Shown here piece by piece: positions 36,753-49,600 of a stretch of DNA of 64,000 nucleotides (the stretch's first letter is position 1; each line of letters starts with the position of its first letter). The position numbers and the translations under genes are program-made. The notes beneath the pieces were generated by a model. That model was not told the origin of the DNA. It worked only from the letters and a program-made list of their open reading frames with translations, and did no database searches. The stretch spans positions 22,272,753 through 22,336,752 of the forward strand of contig NC_068349.1 of the NCBI RefSeq assembly GCF_014633365.1, written 5' to 3'. Origin of the DNA: Diospyros lotus (lineage: Eukaryota; Streptophyta; Magnoliopsida; Ericales; Ebenaceae).

Positions 36753-37925
36753 TGGCCAGCGATTGTCGAACCGCTCCAGAATTAGAGATCTATGAATCTC
36801 TTCTCTAGTTTGCAACAAAGTGCACCCTAGGTCATCTCTCACAAGGAGCCTCACCTTCTTCTACCAACAAGGAGAACCAATACAAATAACAGTTTGTTTG
36901 GGGGGGGGGGGTTTGACAGAAAACTAATTAACAAAACAGAAAGATAAAGATGATGAAAAATCAGTAAAAGATATGCAACCGGCTGTGTATTTGTCTCCTA
37001 TGTGGAATCTTCCTTGTCCAACCTATATGTCTTGGCTTGCTAGATGTTTTGATCTCCGGAAAACAAACTCAAAGCATCCCCAACAACCGTCCAAGGATTA
37101 GAATGATTGGAAATAACAAAATGAATGCAGAAATCTCTTGCAAACAAAATGCAACCATTCACTCTCTATTCAACCTATCCGGACCTATGCAAGAACAACC
37201 GTTCAAGCACACAATATTCATTTCCGAGATGTTATACCAACCGGCTATAACATTCTGTTCTCTTAAGCATTTAACAGAAAATGAAACCATGCAAGTTCAC
37301 ACAAACCTGCCATGAACTCCATGCATTCACAAATCTGCTCAAACTAAACCAAATAGAAATGAATAAGAAACAAACAACAAACCAGATTCTTGTAGCTCAT
37401 CCGGGACTCAAATTCCACATGGATTCAAGACACACAACCGGTTACAAAATGTTCTAGCCTATCATTACAGCAAGGAAAACAGAATGGAACAAAAGATGTA
37501 GAAAACAGAAAAATGCTACAATAACAAAAACGGGCAGAATCCTCTCTATTTTCTCCTCTCCTTCTATATCATCCTCTCTGAAAATTAATGCTAAGAGGCC
37601 TTAAATACATGGCTAAGAAAGGAAAGCTAGGAAGGCTAGGGTTGGGCCTGGCCCAACAGAAAACAAGTAAGCCCAAAAACAGCATAATTTGAGTAGCCCA
37701 AGTTTGCTCCTTGAAAGTAAGCCCAAGCTCCTTTAGTGAGCCACTTCTCTAGCCCATCCAATATTCCCTAAAGCCTGGATCCATAGAGGTAAGATAGAAA
37801 ATAGTGTAAGGACAATTTGAAGCATAATAAAATAGAAACAATGAAATATCAGCAAAAATTACTTCAAATGGCCTAATAAGAATGAAGTGAAATGCCAAAA
37901 TATGGTATAAATATGCATGCTATCA
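36753..37925 (-). repeat. 5' LTR of the Athila element
   Basis: 1173 bp, same termini and length as the 3' LTR and nearly identical. On the minus strand it runs from TGATAGCATGC (37925) to TGGCCA (36753). Confidence 0.97.
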
Positions 37926-37930
37926 GCGAT

Positions 37931-39379
37931 CACCCCACTTCTCCAAACCAGTAGATGGAGAACCAACCAATCCCATCACCACATAACGTCGGCTCAGGAT
38001 CACTCCCTACTGATCAGGCTGGGACCTCACGACAGCCACCACGTACGGTCCCATGGGAAGAGTATGAAGCATTGAGACAACAACACGTTGAAGGAATGCA
38101 AGTGTTACGAGACATGGCTGGTGTACTCCAAAGTATGATGCCTGGAGGGACATTGCCGGATACTCTGAAAAAGTTTATGCCACCTCTTGAACCTCAGCCC
38201 GAGGCGGGAGCTGATTCCTATCAAGAGGCTACTCCCGACTCACATTCCCGATCTATGACTCCATGGGAGGGTAGGCCCAGATCGCCACCACCAAGAAGGA
38301 TCCCACATTTCGTGCCTCGGAAAAATGAAAACCCAAGAGGGGAAAACAGAACCAGAAGCCCTCAACGGCGGAGGTATTATGAAACAGTGACCAGTACACC
38401 AACAAGACATGACAACCAAACAACAGCTAGTATGCATGATGACATGAAAAGAGTAGTAGAAGAGGTGCTTGTGAAGAAAAAATTAATCCATGCAACAGAA
38501 GAACACCAGCGTAGAAAATGTCCTTTTATTGCAGATGTATTGGAAAGACCTCTGCCTCGAAAATTCAAAATGCTGCAAATCACCCTCTATTCAGGAAAAG
38601 ACGACCGATACGATCATGTTCAGAATTACGAGTCACTGATGATATTGCACGGATGGGACGACGACGTAATGTGCCGAGCATTTTCCTTAACACTATTAGG
38701 GCATGCTCGAACATGGTTTAACAGCCTTCCAGAAGCCTCTATCTCATCATTTGGGCAGCTTAGATCAGAATTTACCAAGGCTTTCATGATTAACAGTCGA
38801 AGAAAAAAGGATGCCACATATTTGCTCAGCATACGACAAGGGAATAAGGAATCCTTGCTTCAATTTGTGGATAGATTTCGCAATGCTACTCTTGAAATCC
38901 CCGACTTGCCGGCTCAAGTGGCAGTATCTGCTATACTCCAAGGGACATGTCTCGCATCTCTTCAAGAATCACTTTCTTTAGACCCTCCAACGTCCCTAAC
39001 CGATCTATTTGTCAGAGCGAACCGATATATCCTTCACACTGAGATTATGAGGAATGTGGCGGGGAAAGAAGACAAAGAAAGGAAGAGAAAGGAACGTGAA
39101 GGGGAAGAAGAGTCTATTCGACAACAGGAAAGGAATAGAAGACCGGATGTACCAAAACTTCATTTTAATCATTATACTCGACTTTTACAACCCCGATCAA
39201 CGATATTAGCCGCAGTAGAGGGAGAAGGACTCCTTAAACTACCCCACAGAGTTGACCGACCCATGGGAAAAAATCAGGGAGAGTATTGCAGATACCATCG
39301 AACCAGGGGGCATTCCACTGATCATTGCAGAGAATTGAAGAATCAAATTGAGATGCTCATTCGTGAGGGGCACTTGTAA
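37931..39379 (+). CDS. Tat(+) Gag, main part
   Basis: Continuation of gag after the Athila insertion. The stretch from 37955 to 39379 is open for 474 codons and encodes capsid and nucleocapsid regions. The capsid core includes ARTWFNSLP (about residues 248-256 of the open part). A CCHC-like knuckle CRYHRTRGHSTDHC lies at about residues 445-458, with H in the second position, as is usual in the Tat group. A charged K/E/R-rich segment precedes it (about 368-395). A TAG at 37952 separates it from the true N-terminus at 27104. A TAA at 39377-39379 ends it, but the protease part continues in the same frame, so gag and pro were one frame. Confidence 0.88.
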
Positions 39380-40124
39380 AGATATGTGAGACACGAGGAA
39401 GAAGAAAATAGGGAACCCTGGCAAAGGGGAGATAGGCGTGATGGGCATGAAAGGCCAAACCCGAGGCAACAACAGAGAGGAGGAGATCGTCGGCAAGATA
39501 CTCCTGTAGACAATGAGCCGACTCAACAGGCCATTCACGTTATTTCAGGTGGGGAAACCCTAGGTTGGGACACATCAACCTCCCGAAAAGCATACGCCCG
39601 TCAAGCCTACCAAGTTAACTCAGTAATGGAGGTCAGAGATGATGAAGAGCCAATCACCTTCGCCCCAACCGATCGAGGTGATATAATACTCCCACATGAT
39701 GATCCCATGGTTATCTCAGTAGTCCTAGCCAAGCACCCCATCAGTAGAATTTTGGTAGATAGTGGCAGTTCTGTCAACCTGATCTATTGGAACTATTTTG
39801 AACAAATGCATTTATCTCATGACCGGCTGAAGAAAGTATCCTCACCTCTATATAGCTTCACTGGAGAAGCGGTTCCAGTTGCAGGATCAATTCAGCTGCC
39901 TATCACATTAGGTGTGGATCCCCAACTCGTAACTCAACAAGCGAATTTTATGGTGGTTAAAACTTCCTCGGCGGCATACAATATGATCTTGGGATGCCCT
40001 TTACTCAATGATCTAAGGACTGTAGTATCCTCATGCTACCTATTGATGAAATTCCCCACACCCGCTGGAGTAGGACAAGTTCGGGGAGATCAGAAGAAAG
40101 CCCGAACTTGCTATGTGTCGTCTA
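39380..40124 (+). pseudogene. Tat(+) protease region, interrupted by a family L LTR
   Basis: In frame with gag after the TAA at 39377. It contains the retropepsin active site ILVDSGSSVNLIY (about 39750-39790), then an NMILGCPLLNDL segment typical of the second conserved block. It is cut at 40124 by the solo LTR 40125-41462. The 5-bp duplication GTCTA marks where it resumes at 41463. The same region at 63254-63934 on the minus strand is uninterrupted there and confirms continuity. Confidence 0.88.
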
Positions 40125-41462
40125 TGATCGGGGCTGTCAAACACCAATAGATTAGATGAATGATGATTCGGATTTGCAATAGGGGTGCAACCCAAAGTCG
40201 TCTCCCAACGAACCTCAAACGGATCTGTCAAAACAAGGCTAAATGGGGGGGAAAGTTTTTGATGAAAAACAGAAAACAAAATAAGCAAGAATACAATAAA
40301 TCGAGATGCAATCAGTTGCAAACCAACCTTTTATCCCAGTTTTCATAGCCTTCTCAATAAACAAATTGTTTAGTTCTAATACTCAAATCAAAAATCAGAA
40401 AAATCCTTTAACAACCGCCAAAGATTGGAAAGAAAACCAATAAAAAGATTTCAGAAACCTCTTAGTTCAATCTATCAATTTTGATTCCCCTTATTGCACA
40501 GATTCGAGACTGATTGAAATACCATCCAAACAGGTTGTTCTTGCTTCTAGTTAAAGCCTCAACCGAGCACAAAAACCTTGGATTCTCAAACAAAGACAAT
40601 GCATGCATTCATCCAACCGGTATCAACACATACACAGATTTAAGAGAGAACAGAAACAAGAGAACAATAAAGTTAAAACTAAAAAATAGATTTCCATTAA
40701 AACCAAAGACTCAAACTGGGAACAAGGATGGTATTGCAACTGATTACAGAATCCTTAGCCTTCCATCTTGATAAGAACAATGGAGAGAAGGAAAGGTGGC
40801 TACTGTTCATGCCCTTCAAAAGAATACTCTTTTTTTAATGGCCTCTTAAGGTGGTTAAGTAGAGCTTAAGGAGGAAACCCTAGGTTACTGCAACTTCACA
40901 GCCGATTTCGGATAGGTTAGCATGCGTTATGGGCTTTGGCCTCTTCATAATAATTGTAGACCAGGAAGATTAGATGAATTTGGGCTTTTGAATCACTTGA
41001 TTTGGATATCATACGCCCAAGATATGGCCTTTTAAAGAATCAGCATCTGTGCAGCTTTCCTAATTTGACCCAACTTCCTAGCCCCGATTTTGAAGTGCTG
41101 TTTGAAGGCCCAAACGAACTCTGATTTGGACAAACCATACCATTCCAGAAAGACCAAGAAGTCCTCTACAGTATCTCTGAAGACATCATCTTCATTGTGG
41201 AATTTTATCTTGGCCAAAATACTGAAGGAAGTGCAGGAGGTTAAATCTGCTAAAATTGCCCTTACTTCTCTATCTCCAATTTCCAAGATATCTTATTTCC
41301 ATCAAGACGTCTCATGCCCCATCTCATGCTCCCATAGCCCTAAACCTGGAAAAATAAAGTAAAATAGTGTGAAGCCCAATTCCTATAAAATAAAATGACA
41401 CAACTAATGTGCAAAAAGACTAAATATGAGGGCTAAATAATATGAAAATATGTGCTCTATCA
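40125..41462 (-). repeat. Family L solo LTR, copy 2
   Basis: 1338 bp, TGATAGAGCACATATTTTC to CCCCGATCA on the minus strand. Perfect duplications GTCTA lie at 40120-40124 and 41463-41467. The uninterrupted site is visible in the second Tat copy near 63560. On its sense strand it has an open stretch of 84 codons (41032-41286) related to the one in copy 1. Confidence 0.95.
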
Positions 41463-42417
41463 GTCTACAAAAGGGAAAAGAGCTGAAGAAACTTTATCCA
41501 TCGCTGAGAAAGCCATACATAAATCCTTGGAGGAAGGAGCTGCACGTAAACCTCAACTTGTGAGGAATTGGAAGTAGTACGTCTGAGTGAATCAGATTCC
41601 GAGAAAAGTAGCGTATGTGGGGTCCCAACTTCCGGAGCATACGAAAGAAGAAATTGCAAAATGCCTGCGAGAAAATTCAGACGTATATGCCAGGAATCAG
41701 TCCAGAAGTAATATGTCACCACTTGAATGTGGACCCCAATTCAAGCCGGTCCGACAAAAGAAGCGAAACATTGCCCCTGATAGGCTACACGCATTAGAAG
41801 AGGAAGTTGACAAATTGCTAAAAGCAGGCTTCATTAGAGAGGTATTATATCCAGAGTGGTTGGCCAATGTTGTTATGGTCCCAAAACCTAATGGAAAATG
41901 GCGTGTCTGTGTGGATTTCACCAATCTCAATAAGGCATTCCCCAAAGACTCATACCTGCTACCACGGATCGACCGTCTTGTGGACGAAACATCTGGATAC
42001 CAGTTTCTGAGCTTTCTGGATGCTTTCTCAGGGTACCACCAAATAATGATGTACCCTCCAGACCAGGAGAAGACCTCATTCATCACTGAAAATGGGACAT
42101 ATTGCTACCAAGTCATGCCTTTTGGACTCAAGAATGCCGGAGCCACTTATCGGCGCGTGGTGAATAAAGTCTTTAAAAAACTGCTGGGCGAAACAATGGA
42201 AGCATATGTTGATGACATGATTGTGAAAAGTTGAAAGGACGAATCCATGTAGAAAAACTAGCGCAAGTGCTGGGAGTCTTTAGATAGTACAAGATGCGGT
42301 TAAATCCAACAAAGTGTGCCTTTGGCGTACAGTCTGGAAAATTCTTGGGATACATGATCACGCAAAGAGGAATCGAGGCAAACCCTGAGAAAATACAAGC
42401 AATATTGGACATGGAAC
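41463..42417 (+). pseudogene. Tat(+) reverse transcriptase, first part
   Basis: It encodes the protease-RT linker and the RT palm and fingers. Visible motifs: KWRVCVDFTNLNKAFPKD, FLDAFSGYHQI, QVMPFGLKNAGAT and YVDD at 42205-42216. The open part is 41587-42234. Defects: frame changes between 41463 and 41590, a stop at 42232-42234 where the second Tat copy reads SQED, and a one-base loss a few codons later. It is cut by the family L LTR at 42418. Confidence 0.9.
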
Positions 42418-43824
42418 TGATAGAGCGCATATTTTCATATTATTTAGCCCTCATATTTAGTCTTTTTGCACGTTAGTTGTGTCATTTTATTCATCTTGAT
42501 TTTGTTTTATTTTATTTTATAGGAATTGGGCTTCACACTATTTTATTTTATTTTGGACAGATTAGGGCTTCCTGGGTCATAAGGAATTTTAATGGCAAGA
42601 AGGAAAACAAGGAGATTGGAGACAAAGAAGCAAAAGTGTGCTGATAGATTTGACCTTCTGTGCTTCTTTCAAATTTTTGGCCAAGTTATAATCCCAGAAC
42701 GTGAATATTGTCTTCAGAGATATTGTATAGGACTTCTTAGGTTTTCTGGAATGGTATGATTTGTCCAAATTCGAGTTCGTTTGGGCCTCCAAACATCGCT
42801 TCAAATTCAGGACCAGATAGCTGGGTTAAATTAGGAAAGCTACACTGGACACTGATTCTTTAAAAGGCCATAACTTGGGCGTCCGATATCCAAATCAAGT
42901 GATTAAAAAGCCCAAATTCATATACTCTTCCTGATATACAATTTTTATGAAGGGGATGAAGCCCATAATGCACGTTATCCTATTCAAAATCGGCTGTGAA
43001 GTTGCGGTAACCTAGGGTTTCCTCCTTAAGCTCTATTTAAGCACCTTAGGAGGCCATTAGGTGGGAGAGAGATATATATATTTTTTTGTCTCATGAACAG
43101 TAGCCATTTTTTCTCTATTTTTGTTTTCTTCTCCATGGAGGGCTAAACACTTGTAATCAGTTGCAAATCCGAACTCATTCCATGGTTTGAATCCCGAAAG
43201 CTTCTACGAAATCTGGTTTGAATTTCAATTATATTTGTTTTAAGTTTTCTCTACTTCTTTTCCGCTCATTCTAGAGCATGTTCAAGATGGTTGTATGAAC
43301 ATATACGGGGTGGATTTCTCTTTTCTATATTGCGGTTTTAATGTTATGGTCGGTTGATACAACACACGAAGGAAAGAAGCAGAAACAAATAACTTGGTAT
43401 GGATGGTTATGGATACTAGGTTCTGGAATCTGTGTGAATGAAGATTAAAATTGGTAGACTGATTGAAGGAGGTTTTCTTTGATTTTTATATCAACTTTGA
43501 TTTGATCTCTAGACGGTTGCTGGAGATTTATTTATGCAGATTTTGGGTGTTGAAACTCGGCTAGATCTAATCTATAAGAAGGGATGATGAAAACCTAGTT
43601 TAAGGGAAAGATTTGTAACTGATTGCGTTTGGATCCATAGACAGTTTCGTTTTTATATTTTTACTCAATCTTCATACTTTCTTTTTCATCAAACCCCCCC
43701 TCGTTCAGTTCTTGTCATGACAGATTTGTATTGAGGTTCCTTTGAGAGACGACTTTGGGGTCGCACCCTTGCTGCAGATCCAAAATATATTTTTACAATC
43801 ATCGAGGTTCGACAGTCTCGATCA
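42418..43824 (+). repeat. Family L solo LTR, copy 3
   Basis: 1407 bp, TGATAGAGCGCATATTTTC to GTCTCGATCA. Perfect duplications GGAAC lie at 42413-42417 and 43825-43829. The RT thumb sequence continues on the other side. The open stretch seen in copy 1 is broken here. Confidence 0.95.
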
Positions 43825-44760
43825 GGAACCACTAGCATCAACTAAGGAATTTCAACGATTGACAGGGCGAATGGCAGCTCTTGGATGCTTTCTCTCCAAG
43901 TCAGCCGAAAGAGAGTTACCCTTCTTGCGAACATTAAGAGTAGGAAAAAAATTTGAGTGGACAGAGCAATGCCAAAAGTCATTCGAAGCATTAAAGGAGT
44001 ATTTGAAAGAAGTTCCCCTATTAACACGACCAGAAACTAGAGAGACATTGTACTTATACTTGGGGATAAGTGATGAAGCCATAAGTGCAGTATTAATCAG
44101 GAAAGAAGGACAGGTGGATCGACTAATATATTATGTCAGCAAGGTATTACAGGGCCCCGAGACGCGTTATCTAGTGGCAGAAAAAATGGCATTAGCACTG
44201 TTAAACGCATCCAGAAAGTTGAGGCCATATTTCCAAGCTCATTCGATCATCGTGCTTACAGATCAGCCCTTGCAAAGTATTTTACAAAAGCCCGAATGTT
44301 CCGGTCGCCTTACCAAATGGTCCATTGAGTTAAGTGAATATAATATCCAGTATCAACCTCGACAAGCTATAAAAGGACAAGCGTTGGATGACTTTATTGT
44401 GGAATGTACACACTCTGGTAAGGCAACAGAAAATATGCAGGCAGAATGGTTGTTTGTTGATGGAGCATCTGGTTCACAGGGGAGTGGCGCTGGAATAGTA
44501 CTCGTATCCCTTGAGGGAGAGACGTTAGAGTATTCCCTACGATTTTCTTTTCCTAGTAACAATAATGTAGCTGAATACGAAGCATTAATCGCTGGAATGA
44601 GGATAACAAGAAAATTGGAAGTAGCACGATTGGTTGCTCATAGTGATTCTCAGTTGATTATGTAGTAGTTTCAGGGACAATATGAAACCAGAGAGCAGAT
44701 AATGACCCAATACTTGAGTAAAGTAAAAGACTTAGCACAGACATTTCAGAGTTTTCAGTT
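43825..44760 (+). pseudogene. Tat(+) RNase H and second, Tat-type RNase H domain
   Basis: The first RNase H covers about 43990-44400, with EKMALALLNASRKLRPYF and VLTDQPLQSIL. The second domain starts with WLFVDGASGSQGSGAGIVL near 44449 and includes NNVAEYEALIAGM near 44565. This duplicate RNase H is a hallmark of Tat-group elements. The frame is open from the LTR junction to a TAG at 44663-44665, then broken by a second TAG directly after. It is cut by copia A2 at 44761. Integrase follows at 54364. Confidence 0.9.
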
Positions 44761-46619
44761 TGAAAGTTAAGCAAGATCGCTACGGGGCAAGCAGCGTAGT
44801 TCAAAATTTTGAACCTTACCCCGATCCCGGCGATTGGATCAACGTCGAAATCAAACAATCACATACATAATAAAATAAATCTAACCTTTAGATTTTGAGT
44901 CGTTTGCGGATTTGAGCCGTCCAAGTGTCCGGCCTCTAACTTGTGATACGCGGCGCGCGTCCGTTGGCGAGGAGAGCGGAATGGGAGTGCTAGCTCCTTC
45001 TCCTAACAAGGCTTATGAATGGACGGGAAAATAATTGATTTTCAACTCTTGAAAACCAACAAAATAAGAGGCATAATTTGGGCATCTCATAAAGGGCTAT
45101 TTATAATGAAGCATCCTCCTAGGGTTTTCCCAAACCCTTGGGAACATGGATTGGGCTAGCCCATTAATCCTAGTCCAACTAGAAATTAAAGTGGCCCAAA
45201 TTCATTTATAAATATGTGGCCCAAATCTAATTCAAGCCCAAATAATTAATATTTAATATTTGGCCCAAATCTTATTTAGCCCAAATATAATATTTATTAT
45301 TTAATATTTGACCCAAATCTAATTTAGCTCAAATATTTAATTTAATTTAATATTTGGCCCAAATACTTTATTTAGCCCAAGTATTAAATTAAGCCCAAAT
45401 TATTAAATTAGAAACTTCTTTCTAATTTAATCATTAAGTTAGAAACTACTTTCTAATTTAATCAATTGCTATTTTAGGAAACTTTTTCCTTTATGACGAC
45501 CCCTCGTCATATCGACGTCACTACGTCTGTTTGTTCTTTTCCCGTGAGAACCTACGACGGCACAACTTCTTGCCGAAGTGTCCCACTTAACCATACGTCC
45601 GCTTTCCTAGTTTAAACCAGGGACCGTGCCTATTGCGTATGACTCATTAGGCTTCCGAATATGTTGGCAATGTGTCGGTACGAACACATAAGACAAGATT
45701 GGCCTCTGGCAAGGCATCATGCCTACCCAATTATTCAGAAGGATTCGTAATCCGCAAATAACCTTTCACGAGCATGGTTACCGTGTAATTCGATCCTCTC
45801 GTCAATGTATCCTATGTGATCTCAAGTTGGCAATGTGTTGCTTGATTATGATCACATAAGTCTTTCTTCGGTTATCCGGATATCTGCACTTAATAGAAAG
45901 TGAATCAATAACTCCTTATTGATCTCTTTCACCATGGCCATGGATTTAAAGTGAATATCCACCAAAGGCGCCTTAGATACATCATCCTCTATCAAGGGAT
46001 AGACGAGTCCCTTCTTGGTTACGCACCCATCTCCATAAGCCTCAAGATATACCCAACGATCGCCCACATGCAGCCTTTATCTAGGCCCATCGAAACGATG
46101 TCAAAGCATATCGGTCTTCTTATGAGATGACCGTGACAACCTCAGGTCCAAGGATTAGTTACACCCATCTCGTATGAGAATACCATCAACATATAACCAA
46201 AATGGATTCTCATGGCGAGTCATGTCCAGTGACACGTTCTCCAACATTGGTCACCTATATACTTGTCTAGGCATCCCCATGCCTATGGGTGTGAGTCCCC
46301 ATTGCTATCACATAGCAAAAACATAGCACATACAAGTCTTACCGCAATTGTCAATGTCCATTCTTAACATTGCTACGACTTGGGACATTTAATGATGTCA
46401 AGAAACTGTGATGCATCATCTCACATCTTTATAGATTAATCACAGTATACATCATATGGACTTCTATCTAGTTTCATCCGATCATTACATTAATAACAAG
46501 AAACTAATAGAACGACTTCTTATAGAATTAAATAACTCTTTATTCAATATGAAATATGATTATAAATGTTAGTGTACAATTTGCCCAATTTGATTGGATC
46601 TAGAGCACCTACACTAACA
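44761..46619 (-). repeat. 3' LTR of copia A2
   Basis: 1859 bp, complete, TGTTAGTGTAGGTGC start to CTTAACTTTCA end on the minus strand. TATAAATA is on the minus strand at 45099-45106. The internal AT-rich array lies at about 45225-45400. Confidence 0.96.
45099..45106 (-). promoter_or_regulatory. TATA box in the copia A2 3' LTR
   Basis: The plus strand reads GGGCTATTTATAATG. The same box occurs at 52873-52880 in the 5' LTR and in the solo LTRs. In this 3' position it could drive read-out transcription leftward into Tat sequence. Confidence 0.55.
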
Positions 46620-46632
46620 ATCTCCCACTTGC
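46620..46632 (-). promoter_or_regulatory. Polypurine tract of copia A2
   Basis: The minus strand reads CAAGTGGGAGAT directly before the 3' LTR start TGTTAG. The end of gag-pol is only a few bases away. Confidence 0.88.
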
Positions 46633-46633
46633 A

Positions 46634-49600
46634 CTAGAGCCAATCACTCATGTATCTCATACCTGATGATCGAACATGACTTTCATGTTTCTCCTGGGAT
46701 AGAGCTTTAGTTAAGGGATCTGCGACGTTGTTGTCCGTCGGTACTTTCTCTATACTCATGTCACCCCGGCTGATAACTTCTCTTATCAAATGGTAACGCC
46801 GCAATACATGTTTGGTCCGTTGATGAGACCGTGGTTCCTTCGCTTGCGCGATGGCTCCATTGTTGTCACAATACACTGTTATTGGATCAACAATGCTAGG
46901 CACCACTCCAAGTTCACCAATGAACTTACGGATCCATACAACCTCCTTAGCTGCTTCGGCGGCTGCTATGTACTCGGCTTCGGTTGTTGAATCTGCAACT
47001 GTCTCCTGTTTGGAACTCTTCCAACAAACGGCCCCGCCATTCAGGCAGAATATGAATCCCGACTGTGATTTAAAATCATCATGGTCGGACTGGAAACTGG
47101 CATCCGTGAACCCCTTCACGGTAAGCTCTCCTTCTCCATATACCAAGAACATCTCTTTAGTCCTTCTCAAGTACTTAAGGATGTTCTTCACTGCAATCCA
47201 GTGTTTTTCACCTGGATCAGCTTGATATCTACTACATATGCTCAAAGCATATGCGACATCAAGCCTCGTACATAACATGGCATACATGATCGAGCCAATG
47301 GCTGAGGCATATGGTGCTCGACTCATTCTATCTCTTTCATCTTGTGTCTTCGGACACATAGCCTTGGAAAGATGTATTCCATGTGACATAGGAAGATTTC
47401 CCCTCTTAGAATCTTCCATGCTAAACCTCTTTAGCACCTTGTCAATGTACGTGCTTTGGGAGAGTCCTAACAACCTCCTGGATCTATCTCTATAGATCCT
47501 TATTCCCAGAATATAGGTTGCTTCTCCCAAATCCTTCATGGAGAAATTTTCTGAAAGCCATTTTTTAACTGATTGCAACATGGGAACATCATTCCCTATG
47601 AGCAATATATCGTCTACATAGAGGACTAAAAAGACCACCGCACTCCCACTAATCTTCTTGTAAACACAAGGATCATCTTCGTTTTGTGAAAAATCAAACT
47701 CTTTGATTGTTTCATCAAAACGTTGATTCCAACTCCGGGATGCTTGCTTTAGACCATAAATGGCCCTTTGTAACTTACAAATCTTATTTGCATGTTCTTG
47801 GATGACAAAACCATCGGGTTGTGTCATATACACATCCTCAATCAGGTTTCCGTTGAGGAAAGCTGTTTTGACATCCATTTGCCAAATCTCATAGTCATGA
47901 TAGGCAGCTATTGCAAGCAGAATCCGAATGGATTTTATCATTGCTACAGGCGAGAAGGTTTCGTCATAGTCAACTCCTTGTCTTTGACTGAAACCTTTGG
48001 CCACGAGCCTTTCTTTGTACGTTTGTACATTGCCTTCCATGTCAGTCTTCTTTTTGAAGACCCACTTACACCCAATGGGTCTAATACCCTCAGGTGGGTC
48101 AACCAAAGTCCATACTTGGTTAGTGTACATGGAATCCATTTCGGATTTCATGGCATCAAGCCATTTCCTAGAGTCAATGTCTGACATTGCTTCGTTATAG
48201 GTATTTGGTTCGTCATTCTCAACCAGAAGCACATCTCCATGTGTCGAGATGAGAAATCCATATTTCTCAGGCTCATGACGAACTCTCGTTGACCTACGAA
48301 GTCCTTGTGTGGAAGATTGGGGAATTGACACAACATCTTGTGTCTGATCTTCCTCGGGTTCCTGGAGGGGAGTATCTGTTTGTGGATCACTTCGAATCTC
48401 ATCGAGTTTAACATTCCTCCCACTAACCACAGCATCTAAGAATTCCTTCTCAAGGAATACCGCATGCTTGGCAACAAACACCTTTTGTTCCTGTGGGTGG
48501 TAAAAGTAATATCCATTTGTTTCTTTTGGATATCCCACAAACAAACACCTCAGTGATTTGGATTCTAGCTTATTACTATCAACACGCTTGACATAAGCTT
48601 CACAACCCCAAATCTTAAGGAAAGATAAACTTGGCTTCTTTCCTTTCCATATCTCATATGGAGTCTGAGTAACTGATTTACTTGGAACCCTATTCAAAAT
48701 AAAGATCGCGGCGAGGAGTGCGTATCCCCAAAATGAAATGGGGAGTTCAGTGCGACTCATCATGGATCGAACCATGTCCAACAAGGTTCTATTCCTCCTT
48801 TCAGACACACCATTCATCTCTGGTGTTCCAAGTGGAGTCCATTGTGAGAGAATCCCATTCTGCTTCAGATGATCTAGAAACTCACTGTTCAAGTATTCAC
48901 CACCTCGATCTGATCGAAGTACTTTAATGCTTTTTCCAGTTTGTTTCTCTACTTCGAATCTGAATTCCTTGAACTTTTCAAAAGCTTCAGATTTGTGTCT
49001 CATGAGATACACATAACCAAAACGTGATCTATCATCAGTAAAGGTTATGAAGTAGACATACCCACCTCGAGCCTGGGTGGACATGGGCCCACATACATCA
49101 GTGTGCACAAGCTCTAGCACTTCTGAGGCCCTTTCCCCTTTTCCTTTAAAAGGAGACTTAGTCATCTTGCCCAGTAAACAAGATTCGCAAGCACCATATG
49201 ATTCATAATCAAATGTGCTAAGGTATCCATTTTTATACAAATTGGATATGCGAGTCTCATTTATATGGCCAAGGCGACAATGCCATAAATAAGTGCTATT
49301 TAAATCACCTGATTTCAGTCGCTTAATATTTATGTTATTAACAGGAGTATCAATATCAAGAACATACAAACCGTTACATATTGTTGCTTTACCATAAAAC
49401 AACTCATTTTTATAAAATGAACAACTATTGTTCTTAAATAAAAATGAAAATCCATCTTTGTCCAAACAAGAAATAGAAATAATATTCCTAGTCAAACTAG
49501 GAATAAAGTAACAGTTATGTAAATCTAACATAAGCCCAGAGGGCAATGTCAATGAAAAAATCCCTACAACTAATGGAACAACTCTTGATCCATTGCCGAC

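Larger units (their letters stand above)
27230..37925 (-). mobile_element. Complete Athila-type Ty3/gypsy retrotransposon
   Basis: A 10,696-bp element with two 1173-bp LTRs (27230-28402 and 36753-37925), PBS (36729-36746), one long gag-pol frame (29781-35468) and PPT (28403-28413). Perfect target duplications GCGAT lie at 27225-27229 and 37926-37930. By eye the LTRs differ at about three positions (near 27300, 27600 and 28158 in the left copy), so the insertion is recent. No env-like frame exists between pol and the 3' LTR. All cis and coding parts needed for autonomy appear present, but whether it is expressed is unknown. Confidence 0.97.
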
